A program made the translations under genes and the position numbers. The notes beneath the pieces were generated by a model, which was not told where the DNA came from, did not search any database, and saw nothing but the letters and a program-made list of their open reading frames with translations. This document shows, in pieces, positions 15,152 through 28,038 of a stretch of 64,000 bases of DNA (its first letter is position 1; each line of letters opens with the position of its first letter). This stretch comes from Mrakia gelida (taxonomy: Eukaryota; Basidiomycota; Tremellomycetes; Cystofilobasidiales; Mrakiaceae): positions 496,001-560,000 of the forward strand of contig BRON01000009.1 of assembly GCA_024345305.1 (NCBI GenBank), read 5' to 3'.

Positions 15152-18100
15152 CTAAGCAGCGTCCGCCCGGAGAGGCTTCGCGATGAGTCGTTGGACCTCC
15201 TTCGAGACCCTGGGAGAAGAAAGAAACAGGAGAGAACGAGTCAGTTCGAACGATCCGAGAGGCCGAGAGACGCGTCGTCGGACGGGAGACTCACTCGTCG
15301 TTCGTGCTTCGAATGGTAAGACGACACAGCTGAGAAAGAGAAAGAGAGGAAGAGTCAGAGGCTCGTCGCTCAAAGTTGCAAAGAAGCGATAGAGGAGGAC
15401 GCACCTTCGCGTCCTTGTTGGGCTCGAGACGAAGCAGACATCCGACCTTCCCGCCCGAGGACATGTGAAGGACTCCAGCAGCGACGGCGTTGAGGGGATT
15501 TGGGTCGATCTGAGACGATAAGAATGAGGAAGGCGTGGTCAGCTTGGCAGAGAGCAAAGAAGTGCCAGGGGAGGAGAAGAGAACGCACTCCTTCGAGAAG
15601 ACCAAGCTTGTTCCCGATGATGACCTTGCTGTTCTTCGCGACGTCAGGAGCTCCTTCCGCGTCGAGCTTGATGGGACTGGTGAGAAAGGATCGTCGATAT
15701 GAGAATGTGTCAGTCCTCAAGAAGAGAAAGAGACGCGAAGAGCGAACGAGAAACGCGAGAGAAACTCACTAGATCGACTGACTCTCCCTCGGCGCACCTC
15801 CAATCAACTTCCACCTCTCGAAGAAGTCCGCCTGGCCCAACTTCACCGGCTCGATGAACTTGGTAATCGTCACCGGCAGTCTCAATGCGAGAGTCTGCAT
15901 CGATCCAGCGAGGTAGGTGATCTTGACGACCGGAGGCGAGTCGAAGAAGTCCTTGCATTCGACCTGGATCTGTTGCTGGATCTGAGTGAGAGGAGCGATG
16001 TTGGAGGTTGTGCTTTGAGCGAGGGTAGCGGTGAGAGCGGTGGAGTTGGGAGTTTCGACAGTGACGGTGAAGGAGGTGAAAGGGACCTGGATCTTGTTTC
16101 CGAAGTAGAGTTGAACTCGTCCGAGGTGACCGTGGAATTCCGACTTGACTCCGATTTGGATCTGAGCGTCTTCGTAGAGGACTCCTTCTCCCATGTAGGA
16201 AAGTCGGTCGAACCACTTGTCGATGTTGGCTCCGTGGGTGAGGGGTGTGGGAGCCGAGGGAGGGAAGACGGTGGAAGGGTGGGAGGAGAAGGCGTTGGAT
16301 GGGGAGGAGGAAGACGCGAGGAGAGGTTCCTGTTGTAGCGAATTGGAAAGGTCGAGTCCAGCGAGCGAATCCATGATGTCCTCGGTTGCCGACGAAGGGT
16401 TGACTCCCATGGCGGTGTCGATGAGGGTGTTGGACCTCTCCGAGGGTGGTGGTGGAGGAGGAGGCGTTGCTGAGCGGGGCGATTCGACGACTGGCGACGA
16501 CTCTCCGTTCGATCCTCCTCCCAGGATTCCGGTCGATCCCTTCCTAAACGTCTTGAACCTCGCGGCCTCCCTCTCCTTGTTCTCCTCCTTCCCTCCGATA
16601 ACCCAGGTTCGCTTGTCCTCCGTGTCCTTCCCTTTCTTGTGTAGACGGTTGAGCAGCGCGCTCTCCCTCGCCGGGAAGGGAGGCATCTCCTCGAAGACGG
16701 CCTGGAGGAGCTCGTCGTCGTCGTCTCGAGACACGATGGCGAGGTACTCGCACGCTCGTTGCTGAAGTTCGGCGTCGAGGACGTGTCGATATCGCTCAAA
16801 GATGACGACGAGTTGATCCTTGATCTCGGGGAAGAGGTTGGCCCTGCGAGAGACGAGACGAGCACAACAGTTGAATCAGGACTTTGGCACTCGAGGGAAG
16901 CACAAGACGAGCCCGAGATACGACTCACCACTTGACGTATGTAGAGAGAAGAAGAGCTCGCGTCGAAGCTGAGCAGAAGTTGATCTTGGAGTGAAGGGCG
17001 TGGAACTGCTCGATCGGACTGCATCCTTCGTCGTTGGCGATGAGGTGACCGAACTCTCCGAGGATGTAGGCTGCTGGCTTGACGAGCTTCTCGTGAGCGG
17101 TGGGAGCTTGGAGGTACTTGAAGACGACCTTGGCGGCGTAGGGCTGGTGGAAAGAAAGACGAGAACGAGACGCGACGAGAGAGAGATCAGTCGAGAGTCT
17201 TCGTCGCGAGTGCGAGAGGAAGGTCACGAGAGTGCATCAAATGGAACGGGGCGGCTCACCTGAAGATCCTCGGTGTTGGTGACGATTTGGACGACTCGGT
17301 ACCTGCGAGAAAGCGGCGCGAAGGGACGATGAGGCGAGCGACGAGAAGAAGTTGCGACGAGAAGACTTACCAGACCTCATCGGCGACGTGATCTCCAGCG
17401 AGACTGATGAGCTGGAGGACTGAATGAGGGAGGGAGCGTCGAAGCGAAGGATAGTTAGCGTTCCGAACTCTAAAAAAAGACGAAGCTCAAGACGCGGAAG
17501 GACGCGTCGCTCGACGAAACGCAACGGGATTCGAACTCACTCGTATCCACATACCACTCGTACTCTGTCGCAAACTTCTCCGTCAAGATCGCGATCTTCA
17601 GCACCATCTCCTCCCTCAACCCGTAATCCGCGATCTGCAAGTACTTCAACAGCTCCGCCACGATCTCCTTCGAGTTGCTCGTATCGCACATCGAGTACAG
17701 CAGATCCAACGCTCTCCTCCTCACACTGATATCCCTATCTCTCAAGCTGAGGATGATGGTCCCCTGGTGCTTCTTGATGGGCTCGAGCGAGTCGGAGCAG
17801 GCAGCGAGATGAGCCATCGCGTCGAGACCGAGGTACCGAACGTTGGTTTCCTTGGAGAGAATGAAGCGACCTAGGAGGACGGCTGCTGAGTTGACGACGG
17901 AGGATTCGGGGTCGATGTGGATGGCGAGGTTGATGGCTTCGAAGAGGATGGCGTTCTGGGTGTTGTTGTGTTGGACGTTCTTGGGAGCTTCGCGGGAGTT
18001 GTCCATGATGGCGGAGAGGACGGCGTGGATAGTCTTTTGGATGGATGGGTTATCTAGAGGAGGAGCGGAAGTGAACGATGAGTTGAAAGGTAAGAGTGTG

Positions 18101-19818
18101 TGACGCGAGGTGAGCGAGAGACGAACCTGTCGGAGGGTAGTACTGGAGGAGTCGAAGGAGTTTGATTTGGAGCCTGAACGAGGGATGAACGCAGCACGCG
18201 TCAGTGATGAGAGGCGGGAGCAAGGAATACCAAAGGACACTCACCATGGGATGGGAACTCGGTAGTAGATGTACTCTGCTGGGTGGTTGTTATCGAAGAC
18301 GAGCTGAGAAGGAGACGCGAAGGGAGGAGGTCAGCTTCGGCGCTCGTCCTCGACAAATCGCAAAGCTGAACACTCGAAGGACAGGTACTCACAGAATGCA
18401 GCCTGTTCGCAGCCCGCTGGTAACACGACTGGTAGGCTTCCAGGTTCTCCTGAGCGAGAGTCATGACGAGACTCGTAACGGCCAACGCAACTCCCAGATC
18501 CTCGTCGTCCATGATCGAAACGATCCTCTCCGCCCACTCGACTGAAGGGATGACCTCGGGGTGTTTCCGGTAGAGCCTCAAAAGCGTTAAGGCAGCCTTC
18601 TTCTTGACGAAAGTTCCCGAGACCCTGTTCAATCGACGAACGACGGAGAGAAGAGGTGAGCTCGCGCGTCCCAACTTCCCTCCTTCCTTCCTTCTTTGCC
18701 CTTCTCCGAGACCGAGGAAGAAACTCACGGTGAGATCAGGAGTCGATGAACGTCCACAGAAAGAGCCTCTGCCATCTCCTTTCCTCCGATGTTGGCGATA
18801 GCGTGAAGAGCGAGACAGTTGTTGACCTCGTTGTGGTCGTCGAGATCCTTTCGAATGGAGTTGATGACGAGTCGAACCATGTCCGAGTTCTCGTGCATGA
18901 GGAGTGTGAGAGCGAGGTATCCCTGTAATAGGAGTATGAGATGATTATCAACAAGGTCAGCTAGAAATCACGGGCGAAGCAGAACGAGCAGAAGTCGGAG
19001 GAGGGAAGGAAGGGATGAGGACTCACGATCTGCTTCTCCGAGTACTTTGTGCTCGAGATGAGGTTAACGGCCTCCATGTGACCGACGTCGACTTGGTAAC
19101 CGAGGATGTAGGTGAAGACAACCTTGGAGAGGTACTTCTTCTTTTGGTAGCCGTCGAGGTTTCCCTCTGGAAAGGAGGACAAGGAAGGAAGGGGAGATGG
19201 AGGGAAGGAGGTCAGCTTGAGCTCGTTCTTCCTGGTCCGAGGCCCGAGAGGAGGGTTTCTTGGGAGAGGCAGCTCTTCCGCGCCTTCATACGGAACAGAT
19301 GGCTGTATCGGCGATTCTAGCTGCTCTGCTCTCTATCCAGCCCTCGAGAAGGACTTGTTCGACGCCGGCTCGACACTCCGACTCGACCTCGTCCTTCCCT
19401 CTCTCTACCCTTCCCTGCGTTCGTCGCCCTGCTAGACCTCGACTACAGCGAAGACTAAGAAGGTCTAAGACTCACCCTTGAACTTCCCCCTGATATGAGC
19501 CAACTCCTTGTTCACTCGCTTCTCCTCGAGCTCTCTGTTAATTCGGACGAAGGAGGAGGATGAGAGAGGGGAAGGACGAGATGGTCAGCATGGCTTGAGT
19601 CGGCTCTTCAACAAGCTCTCTTGGGTGATGACAGGAGTCAGAATGGGTACTAACCTGACTCTGCAGGCTCTCAGGTCCGAGATGTACTGTAGGTTCGAAG
19701 TAAACGAGACGAGGGAGGGAAGGAAGGAACGAGGTCGACCGCGTCAGCCAACGCTCTCACTCCTCGTCGGCTTGAACGTCCAACTCACCTGCTGCAGACC
19801 TCTCATGTTTGACGCCAT
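15152..19818 (-). CDS. AP-2 clathrin adaptor complex subunit alpha
   Basis: Exon 1 is tiny ([10 protein letters not shown]), then [20 protein letters not shown] and [11 protein letters not shown]. The alpha-solenoid trunk follows: [80 protein letters not shown] and [19 protein letters not shown]. The hinge is Ser/Pro-rich. The ear has the alpha-appendage blocks [38 protein letters not shown] and [16 protein letters not shown] and CRLTIRS segments; the protein stops at 15152 after [14 protein letters not shown]-2 links clathrin, PI(4,5)P2 and cargo at the plasma membrane during endocytosis. Length, order and introns look complete. The start codon lies 209 bp from the divergent ROK1 start. Confidence 0.95.
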
Positions 19819-20027
19819 GGTAGTTCGAGTGGCCTAGTCCTCTACGAGACTACGGATTAAGGAGTGGGGAGGGTTGAAGTAGTTTGGAGAGGAAGGGAGA
19901 GGCGAGAGGACAAGGCGTCCTCGATCGAGGTTTCAAACTCCATCGACTTTGGTTGAGCTCAGATTTCCTCCTCCCTTCCCTCCTCTGCCCCAACCCCAAC
20001 AAACACCCCTACCCAGATCTCGCCTCG
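19819..20027. promoter_or_regulatory. Bidirectional promoter between AP-2 alpha and ROK1
   Basis: Only 209 bp separate the two start codons of divergently read genes, so both promoters and 5'UTRs share this stretch. A pyrimidine-rich run (about 19970-20015) precedes the ROK1 ATG. No TATA box is evident. Confidence 0.6.
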
Positions 20028-22770
20028 ATGGACCCCTTCCGACTTCTCACCCAAGGAGCCTCCTTCTCCAAGAAATCTGCTCTCTTCAAGCAGAAGAAGG
20101 TCCAGCAGGACAGCGACGACGAGGACGAGTCCAACGAAGCTTCGACCTCGGGCGTTCAAGCTCCCCTCCCTGCAGCTCTCGACTTCTTCAACGTCGGAAG
20201 TGGTGCCAAGGAGGGAGAGGCGAGTGGGGAGAACGCGAAGGGGAAGAGGAAGAGAGAAGACAGGCCAGTGGAAGCAGGTGAGTGAGCTCGTTTCGTTCAG
20301 GAAGACTTTGGAGGTCGAGCTCGAGGCAACTCTTCCTCGAGCTCGTTGGCAGCTCTCGCATGCTTGTGAGAGCTCCGTGAGCGAAGCCAGCTGGTAGGGA
20401 GTGATCAGTTCTACACTGCTATGTCGCCATGCAGAACTCCAAGCTCAACTTTCGGCCTGCTGGTCTTCCTCCAACTTTCCCTCCTCACCGAGCTCCCTTC
20501 ACCTCCCGGCTAAACAGCTGCAGCTCCTTCGTTCTGCTACATAAATCACTGACTGAGCTCTCATTCCATTGTCTCATCCCTCCAGTTACCCCTCGAACCC
20601 TCCCAACTCTCACCAACCGACTCAACCTCACCGGACGAGCCGCTCCCACTCCCTTCCCCTCCCTCCAAGCTTTCCTCGAAGCTCACACTCCTCCCACCTA
20701 CATCGTTCGAAACCTCGCCGCTATGGGAATCTCAGAGATGAGTGAAGTCGGACGAGGAGCTGCTGCTGTCATGATGGCTGTGAGTTGAAGTCTCCTACTT
20801 GTGTCTCTGTCCTTGCTCTTCGCCTCCCTCCCTCCCTCGAGCTCACCCAACTTTCCTCCCTCCCCTCCCTTTCTCCCCGCGTGTCCTCTCGCAGGGTCGA
20901 GACCTCGTCGCTCTTGCTCCTACTGGATCCGGAAAGACCCTCTCCTACCTCCTTCCTCTCCTCACCCTCCTTCGACAACCCGCCTCGGCTTCGACGGAGA
21001 AATCTGGAGGACCTCGAGCTCTCCTCCTCGCGCCGACGAGGGAGCTGGCTTTGCAGATCCAGAACGAGTGTGCCAAGTTGACGGTTGGAAGGAAGTGGAG
21101 GGTCGTCGTGCTGAGTAAGGCGAACGAGGGAAGTGTGAAGGAGGGTGTTGGTGAGTCTTTGGTTGAGCTCACAAGGTCGAGCTCGAGGGGAACGCGAAGT
21201 CGGCAGAAGCGCTGACCTCCGAACTCCCACCCACTCGCTTTTCACGCGCCAGATATCCTCATCGCCACTCCTATGCGACTCACCCAGACTCTTAAGGGTG
21301 CTTCTCCCGTCTCGCTGGCCAGGTTCGTTTCGTTTCCCTCCCTTTCACGGCGCGTCTCGTCGCGCTTCCTTTCTCTTCCCGCCTTCAGCCGCGGCTCCGC
21401 CTCTTGACTGACCTTTGTCACTCTTCTTATATTATTCAGTACCACCCACGTAATCCTCGACGAAGCCGATCGTCTCCTCGACGCGACTTTCCTCCCCGTC
21501 GTCGACGAAGTCCTCTCCCACTGCACCTCCCCCGACCTCAAACGCTACCTCTTCACCGCCACCCTCCCCAGTAGTCTTGAGGAGATTGCACGTGGTCTCG
21601 GTGCTGGAGATGGTATCCGAGTCGTCGTTGGATTGAAGTGAGTTCTCTCTCTCCCTCGTCCCGAAACGCGTCTCCCTCGCTTCCCTCCTGACTTCCGCCT
21701 CCATTCCTCCCTCCCTCTTCCTCCCCTACTCAGAGACGCAGCCACAACCCTCATCTACCAAACCCTCTCCTTCACCGGAACCGAAACCGGGAAACTCCTC
21801 GCTCTCCGTTCCCTCATCACCTCCGGTCAACTCACACCTCCAACCCTCATCTTCGTTCAATCCATCTCGAGAGCCAACGACCTCTTCCACGAACTCGTCT
21901 ACGACGGGATCCACGTCGATGTCATCCACTCGGGACGAACTCCCGCTGAACGAGAGAGGGTCGTGAAGGAGTTCAGGGAGGGTGGGGTTTGGGTCTTGAT
22001 TTGCACGGAGTTGATGAGTCGAGGAATGGATTTCAGAGGTGTGGATCTGGTGGTTAATTACGATTTCCCGACGAGTGTGCAGAGTTATGTGCATAGGATT
22101 GGTGAGTCTCTTCCTTGATCTGTTTTGGTTGTGATGGAGGCGAGCGAGTGGGAGAGCTGACCCTTCGGTTGGGTTTCGTTCTTCGTCGCGTCGAAAAGGT
22201 CGAACTGGACGAGCTGGACGACCAGGGAAGGCGATCACGTACTTCACCAACGAGGATGCTCCTTATCTCAAGATGTTCGTCTTCCGCCCCTCTCTCTCAT
22301 CTCTCGAGCTGCTGGCTGACCTCTTGCTACTTGGGACGAAACAGGATCGCGAACGTGATGCGACAGTCAGGGTGTGAGGTTCCCGAATGGATGCTCGCGT
22401 TCGTCCTTTCCTTTTCTCGCGTTTTCGTTCTTCCCGCGCTGACTACGAGCCTTCATTTGGTCTTCGACAGTCTCAAGAACCCCTCGAAGAAGGAGAGGAA
22501 GCAGGTCAAGCGACGACCAGTCGAGCGAACCGATGTTCGAACCGTCGCTGGAACAGGGCTCGGTCGTCAGGCTTCGCAGAAGAAGAGGTTCGTTTCAGCT
22601 CTCTTCCGATCAATCATTCCTTCGCTCGTTGACTTATCACCTCGACTTTGGTCTCGTTTCGCAGGGAAATGGTCGAGGGAAGCAAGAGGAGGAAGACGAA
22701 ACCCGCTCGCGTCGAGGGAGCTGTTGGAGGAGGGAAGACTCTTCGAGACGTCGATCTTCAGGAGGATTAG
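20028..22770 (+). CDS. ROK1: DEAD-box ATP-dependent RNA helicase ROK1 (DDX52 family)
   Basis: Starts [20 protein letters not shown] and has an acidic segment ([10 protein letters not shown]). The helicase core follows: F-x-L region [20 protein letters not shown], motif [10 protein letters not shown], Ia [12 protein letters not shown] motif [13 protein letters not shown]-type motif III (LFTATLPSS), [49 protein letters not shown] and a motif VI beginning [17 protein letters not shown]. The C-terminus ([20 protein letters not shown]) is basic and stops at 22770. RNMDFRGVD-type wording and ELMSRG are characteristic of Rok1/DDX52, a nucleolar helicase needed for 18S rRNA maturation. Eight or so short introns interrupt it, and all core motifs are intact. 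It ends 170 bp before the metacaspase start. Confidence 0.93.
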
Positions 22771-22939
22771 TTCAGCTTATGAGATACTACTTCGCTCTTC
22801 TCCGACTGCCTTGGAAAATTCTACTGCAAGAACGCGGAAGTTACGTGACCTTTGCGATCACGGCTTTCGCCCGCTCTCCCTGCCGATCTCGACTCGCTCG
22901 ATCCCTTCAACCCTCACCCTTCTCTTCCCTCTTTTCAAC

Positions 22940-25900
22940 ATGTCTGGATACCCTGGAGCTGGACATCACCATCAACAGAACAACGGCTACCCTGGTCAGC
23001 ATCAGCAAGGCGGCTACAACCAAGGGCCTCCTCCTCAACAGCAGTACAAGTGAGCTCGACCTCCACACTCCTTCCTCTCCCCTTCCTCTCCTCTCGACTC
23101 GAGCTCATCCCCTCCTCGCCTTGCCTCTCTTCAGCCAATACGGACCTCCTCAGCCTCAGTACGGCGGCCCTCCTCCTCCTCAGCAGTACAACCAAGGACC
23201 TCCTGGAGGTTATGGAGGAGGTCAGTCGATATCGAGCCCTTCGAGTGCCTTCCCTCGAGCTCACCTCCCTTTCCTTCCCTTCCTTCCCGTTCTTTCTCTC
23301 GTTCAGGTGGTTACGGACCTCCTCAAGGACCTCCCCCAGGCCAATACCACGGCGCTCCTTCTTACGGTCCTCGTACGTCCTTCTGCTTCCTTCCCTCGTT
23401 CCATACAGCTTCGTCGGCAACATCTCTCCTCTCCCGCAGGCACACCGCTGACGAGTTCGCTCTTCCCTTCGTTCCTCCCTTTACCTCTCTCTTTCTGGCA
23501 GCCTCTGGAGCTCCTCCTCAGCAGTTCAACAACTACCCTCGACAGGAACAAGGTCACAACCAGTACGGACCCCCTTCAGGTCAGTCTGAACCCTGGAAAG
23601 AGCAGCGAGAGAGATCGTGAGCTTGAGAGAAGGAGCGAAGGCTGACTTCGTTCTCGTTCTTTTCTTGTTCTGCATCGCTTCGTTTTTCGTTCAGGTCCCG
23701 CTCCTCATCAGATCCCTACCGGACAGCAACACTACGGTCCTCAGTTCCAAGGTCAAGGAGGTCAACAGCAGCAGCCTTACTTCCAGTACTCCAACTGTTC
23801 GTCCATCTTCAAACCTCGAATCGAGCGAGCTCGAGCTCGCAGCTTCCCCTCCCCTCCCTCCCTCCCTCCCGTTCCTTCCCTCGTTCTCGACGAGAGCTGA
23901 CTTCTCCGCTGGCTTTCCATACGGTTTCGACGACGATTAGGTACCGGAAAGAAGAAGGCTCTCCTGATCGGATGCAACTACAAGGGCACGGTGAGCATCC
24001 TCCACTCCTCGTCGTCGCATCCTCCACTCCTCTCCCTTCTCCCCTCCCCGCCCCTCGCCTAACCTCACCTCCTCCTCTTCTTTTCTTCTACAGAGTGCTG
24101 CCCTAGCAGGATGTATCAACGATGCGAACAACGTGAAGAACTTCCTGATGTCGAGGTACGACTACAAGCTGGAGGACATGGTCATATTGACGGATGATGC
24201 GAGGGACGCGAGACAAATGCCAACGAGACAGAACGTGAGTCGAGTCGAGTCGTTCTCGTTCGCTCCCCTTCGATTCTCGCTGACCTACTTCGCTTGTTAT
24301 GCTTTTGACGACGACGTAGATCTTGAGTGCGATGCAGTGGCTGGTTCGAGGTGCTGCTCCCAACGATTCGTTGTTCTTGTGAGTTTGGTTTGGTTTTGGT
24401 TCGCGAGACGAGGCTGAACCCGTCGCTTTCGTCATTTTCGCAGCCACTACAGTGGACACGGAGGACAGACTGCCGATCTCGATGGAGACGAGGATGACGG
24501 AAACGATGAGAGTGAGTTCTTCGCTCTTGAGGCTTCAGATCGGGTAGAAGAGAAACGACGAGCGGGTCGAGTCGACATTGCTTTTGACGCGAGATGTTCC
24601 CCTTCCCTCGTCGTTTCTCTCAAAGAACCTCCATATCTGACTCCTATGTCCCTTGCTTCCTCTTCCCTCTAGCCATCTACCCCTGCGATTTCCAGCGAAC
24701 GACTCCTGTGAGTCGATCAAACAGGCCCCGACGCGTCTTCGTTTCGTCTCGCGACTTCGATGCTGACAATATCTACGCCTCTCTTTGCAGGGTCACATCG
24801 TCGACGACGAGATGCATGCTATCATGGTTCGACCTCTGCCTGCCGGATGTCGTCTCACTGCCATCTTCGACTCTTGTCACTCTGGTTCTGCTCGTTCGTC
24901 GCTCTTCTTCCCTCTCGCCCCCTTCCTCCTTTCCTCGACCTTCTTGAGCTGACTAGTCTGTTCTTCTGCTCTCTGTGTTACGTTTCAAAGTCGATCTTCC
25001 ATACATCTACTCGACGGAGGGAAAGATCAAGGAGCCCAACCTTCTCGTACGTCTCGCCTCGCTTCGAGCTCTCCTTTCTTCTCGTTCTCTCTTCGGCCTT
25101 CGATCTACCGAGGTCAAACACTTACACCTTCCTTCTTCGCTTCCCTCTTCTTGCTCGTGTCCAGGCTGAAGCCGGTCAAGGAATCCTTGGAGCTGGGAAG
25201 GCGTACCTGAAGGGAGACATGTCCGGGATGTTCAAATCCGCTATGTCGACGTTCAAGCAAGTCAGTGGCGGAGGACAGGCCAGTCAGAACACGAAGCAGA
25301 CGAAGACCTCAGCGGCCGATGTTATCGTACGTGCCTGGCTCTGTTTCTTTATCTTCGGTTCTCGAGCCTTCCATCTTGGAACTTCCATCTCGCGCCGACT
25401 TGAGCTCACGCCCCTTCCTTTCCCTTCCCTCTCTCTCTTCTCGTTCCTTTCCTTTCTTCACAGTCCTGGTCGGGATGCAAGGATTCTCAGACATCTGCAG
25501 ATACTCAGGAAGCAGGGAAGGCTACCGGAGCGATGTCCTACGTTCGTACAGCCATCCATCTCAATCTCGATCTCGCGTCTCCCCGAACCTCCATCCCCTT
25601 CCCTCCTGTTCCAACCTTTCGTTCGAACTGATCTTCTAACCTACCACCTCCACGTTCCCCCCTCGCAAACAGGCTTTTATCGCCGCTCTGTCTAAATACC
25701 CCAACCAGTCCTTCCAGCAACTGCTGAATTCGATCCGAAACGAGCTTGCCGGGAAGGTGCGTCGAAGTCTCTTCTCTTCTCGTGCTCGTCGCGTCGCTCG
25801 GTCTTCGTCGTCCGATCGACCCTGCTCTTCGTCAAAACGTCGCGAGGACCTGTTGGTGACGACTTCCTTCGCCTTTCCTATTCTACAGTACGACCAGAAG

Positions 25901-26052
25901 CCTCAGCTCAGTTCTTCGCATCCCATGGTGAGCCGCGATTCGCTTATGCTCCCGTCCCTTCGTCTCTTGCGACACTCATACTGAACGCTCGCTTTTCTTC
26001 CTACCCCCTCTACTCTCTCTAACAGGATACGGACCTCCAGTTCATCTGCTAA
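22940..26052 (+). CDS. MCA1: Metacaspase (MCA1/YCA1 type I)
   Basis: Starts [20 protein letters not shown]. The prodomain is Gly/Pro/Gln/Tyr-rich with repeated QYGPP, GPPPQ and QQYNQ-type units spread over five or six small exons. The peptidase C14 domain follows: [57 protein letters not shown] (catalytic His codon 24457-24459), [20 protein letters not shown] (catalytic Cys codon 24875-24877) and [20 protein letters not shown]. It stops at 26052. Metacaspases are calcium-dependent cysteine peptidases cutting after Arg/Lys; the yeast enzyme acts in protein-aggregate clearance and stress-linked death. Both catalytic residues are present, so it should be active. The Q/G-rich prodomain is the usual one for fungal type I enzymes. 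Confidence 0.95.
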
Positions 26053-26377
26053 GGCCTCGCCTTTCGTCGTCGATTTTCCATAGGTTCGAGGGTCGTCGGT
26101 CCGATCCGCGACGCGTCGTTTTCCTTTCCCCCTCCTTCTTGCCCTGCCCTTATCGATATGTATGCCTTCTTCCATTTCTTCTGGTTGATGTGTGTAGAAA
26201 ATCGATCGCCTTTGGCCCCGATATTCTTTCGTTTCGTCAGATCTTCTGATCCTTCTGCCTCGCTTCGCCTTCCGGACTCTTCGCGTTCGAGCCCCCGATT
26301 GAGTCGACGTCGGTTCCCTTTAATTCCTCCCCTTCTGCCTTCCACCCAACCACTCCATCCCTCCCTTTTCCTCAGCT

Positions 26378-27807
26378 ATGAACTCAGTGAGTCCACCGCC
26401 TCTCGTTCTCGTGCTTTCCGTTACTGATTTTTCCTCTGTGGCTTCTATAGAACTCCGTCGCTCGACCTCCTCCTCGCAAACTCCCTTGGGACGTGCTCCT
26501 CCTCGTCTTCAAGAACTCCGATCGTTCCACCCTCGCTCGCCTCGGTAGGGTGTCTTTGGACTTCCTGGCCGCCTCTTCACCTCATCTATACAGGGACATT
26601 CGAGTCAGCTCAGTTGAAGAGCTCCTCAGGCTGTTCTGTCGACGAAAACATGTTCGTTCGGCGATTCGCCTCGTTCAACTTCCCAACTCTTCTTCCTCCC
26701 TTCGCCTGACTCCCTCCCTCCTTCGTCCTTCCCTTCAGTCCTCCCACCAATCGAGAATCAACCACTACCTCTCCCTCTCCTTCATCCACTCCCTCAATGT
26801 AGACTTTTCGGCCCTCAAGATCCCTATCGGTCTCCCTCCCCCCCTCCTTCGATCCCTCGACTTCAGTCGTCTCCTCGATCCTCACTCCCTTCCACTCGAC
26901 CTCCTCCGATTCGACTGGCTCATCTCCTCCCCCCTCCACTTCTACTACATGCACTCCTCCCTCCTCCCCATCCTCAACCCTCGTCGAATCGACTTCAAGA
27001 TGCACCAAGATCGTCACGTCCAGACTTTCCGACCTTCACCTTTCTGGGAGTCGTCCTTCGCCATCGAATCGTGGACTCGACTGGAGGTCGTCGATCTTTG
27101 GGGAGCCATCCCAGTCACCTCTACTCCCAACCATAGCGAGACCTTGCTGCTGGGAGTCCCGGCGAGGACGTTGTTGGGGTTGAAGAGGCTGCGAATCCAT
27201 CTCGCGAGCTTGGTGGGATGGGAGGGTCATCCTGCGACGGCGTTGGAGGTGGTGAAGGAGTTGGAGGTACACGAGAATTGCAGGGAGATGAGGTCAAACC
27301 GATTGGAGCTGTCGAGGATGAGAGATGGGTCGGTGGTGATTGTTGTTGAGTCGGATGGGGAGAGGATGGAAGTCGAGGACGCGTTTGCCCTCGCTCTTCA
27401 CGATTTGAGGAGGAGCTTGTTCACGGTCGCTGTCGAGCCTCGAAGTGAGTCCAACCTTCTTTCTTCTACTTCCTCGTCTCGTTTCTTCGTCCACCGTACT
27501 GATTCCCGCGCCGTCTCTCGTATTCCTCTCCAGAAATCAAACACGTCGTCGCTCGACCTTGCTCAAACACCCACCACTCCCAACCTCACGGCGCTCTTCA
27601 GCTCTCCGAGCTCATGGAAGGAGCTTCCAAGGCTCGTGCAGGATGTGTTTCGTTCGCGGTTCATGCTGGGTGAGTCCCTCTCCATCTCTTCTTCCTCGGC
27701 GCCGTTCGTCGAATCGAGGAGCTGACCTCGCCCCACCCTCGCGTTGCGACTCTTCTTCCAGTGCCTCCAACACCACCTTCCGCTCCGGAACTCCCTCTAT
27801 ATTCTAA
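26378..27807 (+). CDS. F-box-like protein (copy 1)
   Basis: A three-codon first exon (MNS) is spliced to NSVARPPPRKLPWDVLLLVF, then TLARLGRVSLDFLAASSPHL and YRDIRVSSVEELLRLFCRRK. The P-x-(E/D)-(L/V)-L ... L ... R-V-(S/C) ... (H/L)-LY-(R/K)-x-I pattern is a typical basidiomycete F-box. The rest is leucine-rich without obvious repeats. Introns near 27447-27532 and 27670-27761 keep the frame, ending GASNTTFRSGTPSIF and a stop at 27807. F-box proteins usually bind Skp1 in SCF ubiquitin ligases; substrate is unknown. It shares a visible N-terminal pattern with the protein at 32559-33523 (TLA, RVS, SSP, LY, LFC, K), so the two look like local paralogs. Confidence 0.7.
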
Positions 27808-28038
27808 GTAACACGACTATCGACTCTGATATATACGACCTTTACGACTCCTCTATAGCGATCTATGTATCTATGTCTTGCACGTCTGCTCTTTCGAAAA
27901 CCACAACGGCCGGAGCGACGACGAGCCCTGTCTTCCTTCGCACTTCACTCTCACACCCTATGAGACGAGAGAGAAAGTGTCAGACAGATCATGAGTATCG
28001 AGCATCGTAATGTATGCAAAGCGAAACAACCTCGTCCT
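27808..28038. other. Convergent 3' spacer, copy 1 F-box and oxygenase
   Basis: 231 bp between two stop codons facing each other. It is relatively AT-rich compared with its surroundings and should hold both 3'UTRs and polyadenylation signals. No coding signal. Confidence 0.5.

Noticed and set aside
15882..17024. A 380-codon minus-strand frame rich in Arg and Ser
   Set aside because: It is the out-of-frame shadow of the AP-2 alpha ear and hinge exons and crosses real introns.
22115..23645. Long plus-strand frames across the ROK1 3' end and metacaspase start
   Set aside because: They read through introns and the ROK1 stop; only pieces match the real exons.
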